Part shown: positions 35,999-44,804 of the stretch, piece after piece
Position numbering within the stretch: position 1 is the first letter of the stretch
Layout of the letters: every line of letters begins with the position of its first letter
Notes under the pieces: generated by a model
Database searches by the model: none
Told to the model about the DNA's origin: nothing
The model's input: the letters and a program-made list of their open reading frames with translations, nothing else
Translations under genes and position numbers: made by a program
Assembly (NCBI GenBank): GCA_963779055.1
Contig: CAVZWN010000001.1
Coordinates: 186,001 to 250,000, forward strand
Source: Sulfurimicrobium sp963779055
GTDB taxonomy: Bacteria; Pseudomonadota; Gammaproteobacteria; Burkholderiales; Sulfuricellaceae
Length of the DNA: 64,000 nucleotides
Direction of reading: 5' to 3'

Positions 35999-38047
35999 AT
36001 GAAAAAACACGCGCTGGCCATGGCCCTCCTGGGCTTGTTTCACGGGCTGCCCGCTCATGCGGATGTCGATGCGCACATGGAGCAATTGCTGTCATTGAGC
36101 GTGGAAGACTTGATGGCGACAAAAGTCACGATCTCCACCCATACCGAACAGGCGCTTTCCAAGGCGCCGTCAGTGGTTTCGGTGATCACCGAGGAAGACA
36201 TCAAGGCCACCGGCGCAACCAATCTTACGGATATCCTGCAAAGCGTACCCGGCGTTTATATCAGCATCAGTCAGTTCGGATTCAGGCCGCGGGTGACCTT
36301 CCGCGGCGCTTCTACCACCCACGTATTGCTGATGGTGAACGGCGCCCCCATCAGAGACCTGATGTGGTCCTCCGGTATTTTCTGGAAAGGGCTGACGACG
36401 AGCATGATCAAACGGATCGAGGTCATCCGCGGCCCCGGCTCTGCTCTGTTCGGCTCGGACGCCTCTGCAGGCGTGATCAATATCATCACCAAAACAGCAG
36501 GAAAAATCGGTCAATCCGAGGCCGGTGTGCGGGCCGGCAGTTTTGACACGCAGGCGGGCTGGCTGCAGCACGGGGGGCACTGGAACGGCTTCGATATGGC
36601 TTTCACGGCGGAAAAATCGCATACCGATGGCCACAATCCGTTAATTGCAAGGGATGGGCAAACACTTCAGGACCAGACTTCTGGCACCCGCGTTTCTTAC
36701 GCGCCTGGGCACGCCTACTACGGCTACGATAGCGAGGACCTGCGCTTCTCCATTGGCAAGGACAACTGGCGCCTGCTTGCCGACTATACCCGTCACAGCA
36801 ATCTGGGAATCGGGTTGACGGGCGGCGGCGTGCTGGACCCGCTGACGCGCGCGAGCGACAGTCGCTTCGATACCGCCCTGCTGTACAACAACAGGGAATT
36901 CAGCGAGGACTGGGGCCTGAATGCGGAACTCCGCTATTACCACCTCGACTACACCTCAGGCGATGGGTTTCAGGAAAATCCACCTGGCTTCATGGATGCA
37001 ACGGGCGTTTATCCAGACGGACGTATCAATCAGATGAGATCAGCTCAGCGCGGCGTCTCTCTTGAGGCCCGTGGCCTGTATAGCGGCTTGAAAACGCATG
37101 CTATCCAGCTAGGCGGAGGATACAAGCTGGATGATTTATATTCAGTCGAACAATTCGTCAATTTCTGGAAAGGACCTGACGGAACTTTGCTTCCGGCTGG
37201 AGGGCAGCTGGTGGATGTCTCGGATACGCCCTCTGCCTTCGCACCGGAAAAAACCCGCCAGGTACGCTACCTGTTCCTTCAGGATGCATGGACGATATCC
37301 GGCAACCTGGAGCTGACTGCCGGGGCGCGTTATGACCATTATTCCGATTTCGGTGGGGCGCTGAATCCGCGCCTGGCGCTGGTCTGGCAGAGCACCGACC
37401 GGCTCACCACCAAGCTGATGTACGGTGAGGCTTTCCGGGCGCCTTCCTATCTGGAGCTTTATGCGCCGACCGCCAACAGTACTCCCAACCCGGACCTCGC
37501 CCCGGAAACCTCCAGAACCTGGGGCCTGTCATTTGCCTACTCGGCCTCAAGGGATCTGAAGCTTGGCCTCGATCTTTACCAGTTCGAGCAGTTCAACCTC
37601 ATTACTAAAGATGCATCAAAGCAATACCAGAATATGTGCGGCAACACGACTCAAGGCATTGAACTGGAGGCCCAGTGGCAGGCAACGAAAAAACTGAGGG
37701 TTTCCGGCAACCTGACTCATCGCGAAGAGACCCTGACGTTCAACTCCATACCCAGGCAGACGGCCTATCTGCGCACAGACTGGGCATTCCTGCCGGACTG
37801 GAACTGGAACGTACAGGCTAGCTGGATTGATAAGCCTGTGCTTCTGGCCAGTGATTCCCATGCATCATTGGGCGCGTATACCCTGGTGGACACCACGCTT
37901 CGTTATGCACATCGAAAGGAATGGGAGTTTGCCGCTTCGGTACGCAATCTGTTTGACAGGGATGCGCGCGAATACAGCAGCAGTATTCCCGATAACCTGC
38001 CGCTGCCCGGACGCAGTTTCTATGCGGAAATGCGGTACAAATTTTAG
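35999..38047 (+). CDS. TonB-dependent outer-membrane receptor
   Basis: A 682-residue receptor. A signal peptide (ALAMALLGLFHGLPAHA) is followed by LLSLSVEDLMATKVTIST, a plug domain (APSVVSVITEEDIKATGATNL...RVTFRGASTTHVLLMVNGAP...VEVIRGPGSALFGSDASAGVINIIT) and a 22-strand-type barrel ending in YAEMRYKF with terminal aromatic residue. ATG 35999 has AGAGGGGG upstream. The cargo is unknown. The downstream YfiR-like and kinase genes suggest the receptor belongs to a signalling unit rather than to a siderophore operon. Confidence 0.9.
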   Translation: MKKHALAMALLGLFHGLPAHADVDAHMEQLLSLSVEDLMATKVTISTHTEQALSKAPSVVSVITEEDIKATGATNLTDILQSVPGVYISISQFGFRPRVTFRGASTTHVLLMVNGAPIRDLMWSSGIFWKGLTTSMIKRIEVIRGPGSALFGSDASAGVINIITKTAGKIGQSEAGVRAGSFDTQAGWLQHGGHWNGFDMAFTAEKSHTDGHNPLIARDGQTLQDQTSGTRVSYAPGHAYYGYDSEDLRFSIGKDNWRLLADYTRHSNLGIGLTGGGVLDPLTRASDSRFDTALLYNNREFSEDWGLNAELRYYHLDYTSGDGFQENPPGFMDATGVYPDGRINQMRSAQRGVSLEARGLYSGLKTHAIQLGGGYKLDDLYSVEQFVNFWKGPDGTLLPAGGQLVDVSDTPSAFAPEKTRQVRYLFLQDAWTISGNLELTAGARYDHYSDFGGALNPRLALVWQSTDRLTTKLMYGEAFRAPSYLELYAPTANSTPNPDLAPETSRTWGLSFAYSASRDLKLGLDLYQFEQFNLITKDASKQYQNMCGNTTQGIELEAQWQATKKLRVSGNLTHREETLTFNSIPRQTAYLRTDWAFLPDWNWNVQASWIDKPVLLASDSHASLGAYTLVDTTLRYAHRKEWEFAASVRNLFDRDAREYSSSIPDNLPLPGRSFYAEMRYKF

Positions 38048-38213
38048 GGATTTCTGGGCAAGCTGCACCGTCATTGAAATGACGATTGCATCGTCCGGGA
38101 TAGAATGTAAAACGATGTCGAATCGTGGCGTGAAATTCTTAACTGCTGAACTCCATCGAGGGCGATCTGTAATCAATGTGTAACTGGCGTACCAGACGGG
38201 TAATTCTGTTCTG

Positions 38214-38756
38214 ATGGCTTTCATCGGCAGGCACCGCCTCGTTCAGGCTCTCTTTCTGCTGGCTGCGCTTGTCTGTCAGGGCCAGCCTGCCGCGGCTCAG
38301 GACCTATCCTCCGAGCAGGCGGTGCGCGCCGCGATGGTTTTCAATTTTCTCAAATTCACCGAATTCCCGCCTGAAACTGTCGCCAACACCGGGCAGATGC
38401 GGCTATGCATCGCCGTCGGCGAGCAGCGCCAGGCGGAAGCGCTGGCGGCACTTTCGGGCCGCAAGGTATGGGGTCGTGAACTGGTCGTTGACCGCCTGGC
38501 CAGCGGGCGTGTCGACAATTGCCAGGCGCTTTATGTCGATACGCGCCGGCGCTGGAACGTGATTGCAGAGCAGCACGACTTTCGCCGCACACTCACGGTC
38601 AGTGCCTATCCGGGTTTCGCGCAGGACGGCGGGATGATCGAAATCGTTTTGCAGGAGGACGGCACCCGGTTTGACATCAACCTGGCTGAGGGACGGCGCG
38701 CCGGGTTCCTGTTCGCTCCCCAGTTGTTGCGCCTGGCGCGCCATGTCCATGAATAG
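38214..38756 (+). CDS. YfiR family (DUF4154) periplasmic protein
   Basis: A 180-residue exported protein. A signal peptide (ALFLLAALVCQGQPAAAQ) precedes VRAAMVFNFLKFTEFP, LCIAVGEQRQAEALAAL, GRELVVDRL and GGMIEIVLQEDGTRFDINL, all typical of DUF4154. In the YfiBNR system of Pseudomonas, YfiR is the periplasmic inhibitor of a membrane diguanylate cyclase. Here its gene overlaps that of a hybrid histidine kinase, so it probably signals to that kinase instead. It lies 166 bases after the TonB-dependent receptor. Confidence 0.88.
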   Translation: MAFIGRHRLVQALFLLAALVCQGQPAAAQDLSSEQAVRAAMVFNFLKFTEFPPETVANTGQMRLCIAVGEQRQAEALAALSGRKVWGRELVVDRLASGRVDNCQALYVDTRRRWNVIAEQHDFRRTLTVSAYPGFAQDGGMIEIVLQEDGTRFDINLAEGRRAGFLFAPQLLRLARHVHE

Positions 38757-41206
38757 GCAGCCGCGCTCCGGTTCGATCTTCGACCGCCGGTCGATACGCT
38801 ATCCGCTCGTGCGTTTGATCATTGTGGCCACCTTCCTGGCGATCGGTTTTGCGCTTGCGGCTGACGCTTTCCTCACGCTCAACAACGTGCGCAATGATAT
38901 CCGGCGCAACCTGACCGCCGCCGCCAACGCTGCCGGCACCGCTGCCAGTGCGGCAGTCGCTTTCAACGATGCCCGGGCCGCAAAGGTGCTATTGCAGATG
39001 TTCGATGCCTACCCGGAGATCGAGGCCGCCGCCCTGTATACCAACGAAGGCCACCGCCTTGCCGGCTACGGTGACGAGGGGCTGCTTCCGCTGGATGTGC
39101 ATGCGGTCGTGGCAACCGAACTGGAGATCGTGCCGCTGGCAGATACGGCCATCCTGCACCTGCCGATTGTGGTCGACAATTCTTCCGTCGGCACCATCTA
39201 CCTCAGGGCGCAACTCGGCACCTACTGGCGCATCTACCTCACCAATATCGCGATTACCTTCATCGTCGCCCTCAGTGCGGGAGCGCTGGCCCTGATCTTC
39301 GCCATGCGTTTTCTTGACCGCATCATCCTGCCCGTCCGCCAGCTTGCGGAAGCGGCAAATGAGGCCCGGCTGAAGCAGGATTTCAGTCCGCGTGCGATCC
39401 CCGCCGGAGACGACGAAATCGGGGATCTGGTGCAAAATTTTAATGCCCTGATGGTGGAAATCGATGCCGGAAGGCGGTCGATCCAGACCTACCAGAACGA
39501 ACTGGAAAGCCTGGTGACGATCCGGACCGAGGCGCTATCCCGGGCGAACCGCGAATTGCTTGCCGCCACCAAAGCCGCCGAGGCGGCAACAAAGGCGAAA
39601 TCGCAGTTCCTGGCCAACATGAGCCACGAAATCCGCACGCCGATGAATGCCGTCATCGGGATGACGCAACTGGCTTTGCAGGCCGAGATGACGCCCAGGC
39701 TGCGCAATTACCTGGAGAAGGTCGATGTCGCTGCCGGTGGATTGCTCGATATCCTCAACGATGTGCTCGATTTTTCCAAAATCGAAGCCGGCAAGATGGA
39801 ATTCGAACAGATTGCTTTCAATCTTGCGGATGATCTGGAGCGCTTGTCCGGAGTGGCAAAGCTCAGGGCGCAGGAGAAGGGGGTGGCACTGCTGTTGGAT
39901 ATCGGCAACGATGTTCCCGCTACATTGGCTGGCGACCCGCTGCGCCTGGGGCAGGTGCTGGGCAATCTGCTCAACAACGCGATCAAGTTTACTGAAAAAG
40001 GCAGGATTGCCCTCAGCGTCCGGTGCATTGCGAATGAAGGCGGGAGTGTACGCTTGCGTTTCGCCGTCAGCGATACCGGGATCGGCATGAGCGATGAACA
40101 GCTCAGCCGCCTGTTCAGCCCGTTTACCCAGGCGGACAGTTCGACTACCCGAAGGTATGGCGGCACTGGCCTGGGCTTGTCTATCTGCAAACATCTGGTT
40201 GAGATGATGGACGGCGAAATCGGAGTGGAAAGCCAGCCCGGCGTGGGCAGTACCTTCAGCTTCAGCGCGCGGTTCAGGGTGCCGGCTTCCGGCAGCCATC
40301 ACCAGGCGCTCGACAAAACGCAACAGCTGGCAGCGCTTCAGAATGCTAAAACGGCCTTGCGCGGCGCGCACCTTCTGCTGGTGGAAGATAACGCAGTGAA
40401 CCGGGAGCTGGTGCTGGAAATTCTTGATAACGCCGGGATTCGCGCCGATGTCGCCTGCAACGGTGCAGAGGCTGTCGAGATGGTTGGCCGGACAGACTAC
40501 GATGCCGTGCTGATGGATTGCCAGATGCCGGTGATGGATGGCTTCGAGGCGACGCAAATGATTCGCGCCGATAAGCGATTTTCCGACTCTGCCGATTATC
40601 GCGATCACTGCCAACGCCATGGCGGGCGCGCGCGAGGAGTGCATCGCCAGCGGCATGAACGACCATATTGCCAAGCCATTGAATCCCGGCAATATCTTTA
40701 CCACCCTGGCGCGCTGGATCAAGCCCGGCGTGCCTGATGCCATTGCATCCGGCACGTCCCCCGCCGACGAACCGGGCAGCCCGCCCCCGGAGACTGCAGC
40801 GCCGAAGCTGACAGGCGTGGATACGGATGCGGCGCTCGATTGCCTCGATGGCAATGTGGCGCTCTACCGCAAGATACTGGCCTCGTTCAGCGCAGACCAG
40901 GCCGATGCAGCCGCGCGCATGCGCACGGCATTCAGTGCGGGTGACTGGAAGTCCGCGGCGCGGATTGCGCACACCCTGCGTGGCCTGGCCGGTAATGTCG
41001 GCGCGCAAAACATTGTCAGAATGAGCAGGGAAATCGAATCGGCACTCAGGAACGGACAAAACGATCTGGCTGAAACTGTGCTGACTGAGCTGGAAGCGCC
41101 TTTGGCCGCGCTGATCCTTGAAATCGACCGTGCCATGCCACGCGAGGCCAGAACTCAAACCCGATTCGATGAAGCAAAAGAGGCGAACCCGGGTATTGCC
41201 GGGTAA
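38743..41206 (+). pseudogene. Hybrid histidine kinase (HAMP-HisKA-HATPase-REC-Hpt), one frameshift
   Basis: About 820 residues after repair. Two transmembrane helices (about 20-45 and 160-185) flank a periplasmic domain rich in Ala. They are followed by HAMP, HisKA with ANMSHEIRTPMNAVIGM, HATPase (NLLNNAIKFTEKG, DTGIGM, GTGLGLSICKHL), a receiver domain (LLVEDNAVNREL, DAVLMDCQMPVMDG) and an Hpt domain with AHTLRGLAGNVGA. The receiver frame breaks near 40580. One extra base after GATTTTCC must be dropped to continue LPIIAITANAMAGAREE. ATG 38743, or 38749, overlaps the YfiR gene. The kinase could phosphorelay to the upstream stand-alone receiver. Confidence 0.85.
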
Positions 41207-41223
41207 GACTGCCGCTTGGCTGT

Positions 41224-42547
41224 TTATTCAGGGCGTTGCCCGGTTTCTTTAAGTTTGCGGTACAGGGTGCGCTCGCTCATTCCCAGCTTCTCGGCCAGGG
41301 CTCTTGCGGTCGCCGTGGAAATTTTCTGCCGCCCACGCCAGGTAACGTCTTTCCATTTGCTCGATGGAAACGAGTTCTTCGAAAGGCGGGGTCAGGTGGG
41401 CGCTGCTCCCGGCGCTTTTCATGCTGCCGATGTGGAGGTGCTGGGGCAGGATGATGTTGCCGTCCACCATGATCAGCGCCCGCTCCAGAATATTGCGCAA
41501 TTCCCGCACATTGCCGGGAAAATCGTGGCGCGCCAGGAGGGCCATGGTTGCCTTTGCGAGGGTAATTTTCTTTCCCGGCTCCAGCCGGGACAGCAGGCGC
41601 TCCACCAGCATCGGCAGGTCTTCCAGCCGTTCCCGCAGTGGCGGCAGGCGGATAGGAAAAACATTGAGGCGGAAATACAAGTCCTGCCGGAAGCTGCCCT
41701 CCTTGACCATTTCGGCCAGGTCGCGGTGGGTTGCGGCAACCAGCCGGAAATCCGCGCTCAGCGGCTCCACGCCACCGATGCGGCGATAGGTGCCCGCCTC
41801 CAGCAGGCGCAGCAGCTTGACCTGCAGCGAGAGGGGAATGTCGCCCACTTCATCCAGAAACAGCGTGCCGCCATGGGCGGCTTCCACCAGCCCGGTCTTG
41901 CGGCCGGCGGCGCCGGTGAAGGCGCCTTTCTCGTAACCGAACATTTCGCTTTCGAACAGGGTTTCGGTCAGGCCGGAGCATTCCACTGTCACGAATGGCG
42001 CTTCCGCCCTTGGGCTCATGTCGTGGATGGATTGCGCGACCAGTTCCTTGCCAGTGCCCGATTCCCCAAGCAGCAGCACCGAGCTTTCGCGTGCGGCGAC
42101 TCGCCGGGCGAGTTCGAGCATGTGATTGAAAGGCTGGGAGTAGCCCACCAGGTTGCGATCATGGGTGCCGCCATGGGCATGGCGCAGGGCATGCATGGTT
42201 TCCATGAAATAGGTTGTGTCCCCGGCCTTGTTCCTGACCGGTACGACTTCCACTTCCACGTGCTCCCTCCCCGCCGAGGTGTAGTGGACATGGAGCACCC
42301 GCTTGGGTTCTCCGCTTTCTTTGGCGCCAAGCAGCGGGCAGTTTTCTCCGGCCTGGTCGCAAGGCTTGTCGTAATGATGCGAGAGTTCGTAGCAGAAACG
42401 CCCCTCTATTGTGCCGCTGGCGCCGAATTCGCGCTGGTAGGCCGAATTGGCGGCGAGGATGCGGTAGTGCTCGTCAAGGAGGATCTTGGGCTCGGGAAAG
42501 CTGTCGAGGAGCGTGACGAGTTCGGGCGGAATTTTGGAAGTGGTCAT
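41224..42547 (-). CDS. Sigma-54-dependent activator (PAS-AAA+-Fis HTH), frame slips near the end
   Basis: An enhancer-binding protein of about 440 residues. The N-terminal PAS-like domain (about 1-115) contains CYELSHHYDKPC-N5-CPL, possibly a ligand or redox site. The AAA+ domain has GESGTGKE, the sigma-54 contact GAFTGA and GGTLFLDEVGD. The C-terminal Fis-type helix-turn-helix LAEKLGMSERTLYRKL is readable only if one extra base near 41310 is removed. Otherwise the frame runs to a stop at 41249 and loses the DNA-binding helix. ATG 42547 is preferred; 42571 is possible. Upstream, on the opposite strand, lie tandem palindromes and a sigma-54 promoter, likely its target. Confidence 0.88.
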
Positions 42548-42553
42548 CGTTAC

Positions 42554-42597
42554 GCCATTTGTGGCTGCCATAATTGGCTTAGTATGCCATTAATGGC
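42554..42597. promoter_or_regulatory. Three tandem GCCA-N4-TGGC palindromes (candidate activator sites)
   Basis: GCCATTTGTGGC (42554-42565), GCCATAATTGGC (42567-42578) and GCCATTAATGGC (42586-42597). The last is extended to a perfect 16-bp palindrome. They lie immediately upstream of the sigma-54 activator gene and about 118-161 bases before the predicted start of the divergent sigma-54 transcript, a normal enhancer distance. Confidence 0.65.
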
Positions 42598-42688
42598 ATG
42601 CATAGTCCATGATCATGGCGTGACGGCTATTCTGTTGTCAGATTGTATTTCATTGATAATTATCGATATTCTATGGTTGTGTGGTGGG

Positions 42689-42704
42689 TGGCACGGGGAT
42701 TGCT
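42689..42704 (+). promoter_or_regulatory. Sigma-54 (-24/-12) promoter
   Basis: TGGCACG-N4-TTGCT matches the sigma-54 consensus at every informative position. Predicted start of transcription is about 42714-42716. It points away from the sigma-54 activator gene. Confidence 0.85.
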
Positions 42705-42713
42705 AAGTAACAA

Positions 42714-42818
42714 GTGCTGATTAACCAGTAACACTTAATGTGCGCTGGTTAAACTCCTCCCTGACGGATACCCCAACCGTCAGACTATCCTGTGGCGCCA
42801 GCGCCACAGGTTTTTTTT
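42714..42818 (+). ncRNA. Candidate sigma-54-dependent small RNA
   Basis: About 105 nt between a consensus sigma-54 promoter and a strong intrinsic terminator, with no plausible ORF. Predicted structure: hairpin 1 TTAACCAG/CTGGTTAA (42721-42728 with 42745-42752); a single-stranded ACTCCTCC linker (42753-42760) complementary to Shine-Dalgarno sequences; hairpin 2 CTGACGG/CCGTCAG (42761-42767 with 42777-42783, loop ATACCCCAA); then the terminator. Control by the divergent activator is inferred from position. An untranslated leader of the hydrolase gene at 42890 is an alternative if the terminator leaks. Confidence 0.7.
42789..42818 (+). terminator. Rho-independent terminator of the candidate small RNA
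   Basis: A perfect 9-bp stem CCTGTGGCG/CGCCACAGG around CCAG, followed by eight T residues. No gene ends just before it on the plus strand, which is what points to a short noncoding transcript. Confidence 0.93.
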
Positions 42819-42889
42819 GGGCGTCATTCTGGCTCGTCTGATTAATCAAGGCGACAATGAAACATATGGCGGCAGCCTACCAATGAGTG

Positions 42890-43786
42890 ATGATGCTTTT
42901 CCCTGATGAAATGCCCACGGCGGCAAATCTGTTGCTGATTCTGGCTGGTTCTGGCCTGATCATGGCGGTTTTCCACGCCCTGATTCGCTGGGGCCTGCGG
43001 GCGCCGAGAGTGGCGGAACAATCGACGCCGGGCGCGCTGGGGCTGAAATATGTTGAAACCCGCATTTCAAGCGCCAACGGAAAAAGCCTGTTCGCCTGGT
43101 TTATTCCAGCGCCGGGAGCAGGGAAGGCGCCTGCGCTGGCGATCCTGCACGGATGGGGCGGCAATGCGGAGACGATGCTTCCCCTTGCCGGACCGATGCA
43201 TCGTGCCGGCTACGCGCTGCTGTTTTTCGACTCTCGCAGCCATGGCCGCAGCGAGGCGGATAGCTTTTCGTCCATGCCGCGATTCGCGGAAGACCTCGAT
43301 CATGCCTTGTACTGGCTTAAGTGGCAGCCGGGCGTGGATCCGGAGCGGATCGGGGTGATCGGCCATTCCGTTGGCGGGGCCGCAGCCCTGCTTGCCGCTT
43401 CGCGCCGGGACGATTTGGCGGCAGTGGTCAGCATCGCCGCCTTTGCGCATCCCGAGGCTGTCATGCGCCGCATGCTTGCCGCCTGGCGTGTGCCATATAT
43501 TCCTTTGGGCTGGTATATCCTGCGTTATGTTCAGCACGTGATCGGCTATCGTTTCGATGACATCGCGCCACTCAATACCATCGGGCGCTTGCGCTGTCCG
43601 GTCTTGCTGGTTCACGGCAGCGAGGATGCAATGGTTCCCGTGGCGGAAGCGCAGGCCCTGTATGCCAGACATGGCGGCGCAGCGGACAGGCTGCTGGTGG
43701 TGAAGGGCAGTCATGACAGTTACGGGGATATGGATCAGCAGGCCGCCGGCCTGATTGATTTTCTCGATGCGGTCATGAGGCCATAA
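42890..43786 (+). CDS. Membrane-anchored alpha/beta hydrolase
   Basis: A serine hydrolase of about 298 residues. An N-terminal hydrophobic helix (LLLILAGSGLIMAVFHALI) anchors it. The fold shows LAILHGWGGNAE (oxyanion region), DSRSHGRSEAD, the nucleophile elbow GHSVGGAAA, the acid in VHGSEDAMVP and the catalytic His in KGSHDSYGD. The substrate is unknown. The start is uncertain among 42887 (GTG), 42890 and 42893, with no clear ribosome site. It lies 72 bases beyond the small-RNA terminator and 56 bases before the TDT gene. Confidence 0.83.
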   Translation: MMLFPDEMPTAANLLLILAGSGLIMAVFHALIRWGLRAPRVAEQSTPGALGLKYVETRISSANGKSLFAWFIPAPGAGKAPALAILHGWGGNAETMLPLAGPMHRAGYALLFFDSRSHGRSEADSFSSMPRFAEDLDHALYWLKWQPGVDPERIGVIGHSVGGAAALLAASRRDDLAAVVSIAAFAHPEAVMRRMLAAWRVPYIPLGWYILRYVQHVIGYRFDDIAPLNTIGRLRCPVLLVHGSEDAMVPVAEAQALYARHGGAADRLLVVKGSHDSYGDMDQQAAGLIDFLDAVMRP

Positions 43787-43841
43787 CCTCCGTGGAAAAA
43801 ACCAGCCTTCAGCTTAAATTTACCCCCTTGAGGATCGCAAC

Positions 43842-44804
43842 ATGACAGACACTTCTTCACGCCTGAAAAATTTCCCCATCGCCTGGTTTTCCCTGGTCAT
43901 GGGCATGGCCGGATTTGCCATTGCCTGGAACCGGGCGGAGTATATTTTTGACATCGGCTTTTGCCTCAGCTCGGTTTTGCTGGGGTTTACCACGCTGCTG
44001 TTCGTGGCGCTGCTGCTGCTTCTCGTTGCCAAAGGGGTGAAGTATCCGCGCGAGGTGCTGGGCGAAATTCTGCACCCGGTCAAACTGGCCTTCGTGCCCA
44101 CCATTTCGATCGGCATGCTGCTGCTCGCCATCGCCTATCTGCACATCGCGCCTGAGTTCTCGTTCTGGCTGTGGAGCGTGGGGTCCGGACTGCATCTGGC
44201 TATCACACTGTATGTGCTGTCTTCCTGGATTCACCACAGCAAGTATGAAATCACCCACCTCAACCCGGCCTGGTTCATTCCTGTGGTGGGGAACATCCTG
44301 GTGCCGATTGCCGGGATCCATCATGCCCCGGCTGATATTTCCTGGTTCTTCTTCAGCCTGGGACTGTTCTTCTGGCCGGTGCTCACTGCCATCCTGTTTT
44401 ATCGCCTGATCTTTCACGGCAGCCTGCCGGAACGCTTCATGCCCACGCTGTTCATTTTCATCGCCCCGCCAGCGGTGGGTTTCGTCTCCTGGTACAACCT
44501 GGTGGGTGGCGTGGATGCCTTTGGCCGCGTGCTGTATTTCACCGGCCTGTTCTTTACCCTGCTGTTGCTGAGCCAGTTCAACTATTTCCGTCGCCTCAAA
44601 TTCTTTCTTTCCTGGTGGGCCTATTCCTTTCCACTGGCGGCCATCACCATCGCAACTTTTGTCATGTTCAGAGAAACCGGCCACGCGTTTTACGCCTGGC
44701 TTGCCGGAAGTCTGCTTGCCGTTCTGAGCGTTCTGATTGCCGTATTGCTGGTGCGCACGGTCCTGGCGATCATTAGGCGGGAAATCTGCGTGGAGGGGCA
44801 TTGA
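43842..44804 (+). CDS. TDT family channel/transporter (SLAC1/TehA type)
   Basis: A 320-residue integral membrane protein with about ten helices. It starts NFPIAWFSLVMGMAGFAIAW and includes HLNPAWFIPVVGNILVPIAG, GLFFWPVLTAILFYRLIFHG and FIAPPAVGFVSWYNL, as in the tellurite-resistance/dicarboxylate family, which includes TehA and SLAC1 anion channels. A small-anion export role is likely; the anion is unknown. GAGGATC precedes the ATG. The GST gene begins immediately after its stop, so they are probably cotranscribed. Confidence 0.88.
   Translation: MTDTSSRLKNFPIAWFSLVMGMAGFAIAWNRAEYIFDIGFCLSSVLLGFTTLLFVALLLLLVAKGVKYPREVLGEILHPVKLAFVPTISIGMLLLAIAYLHIAPEFSFWLWSVGSGLHLAITLYVLSSWIHHSKYEITHLNPAWFIPVVGNILVPIAGIHHAPADISWFFFSLGLFFWPVLTAILFYRLIFHGSLPERFMPTLFIFIAPPAVGFVSWYNLVGGVDAFGRVLYFTGLFFTLLLLSQFNYFRRLKFFLSWWAYSFPLAAITIATFVMFRETGHAFYAWLAGSLLAVLSVLIAVLLVRTVLAIIRREICVEGH

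Noticed and set aside
38069..38084. CGTCATT/AATGACG hairpin after the TonB receptor gene as a terminator
   Set aside because: A 7-bp stem with no T-run following, so termination is not supported.
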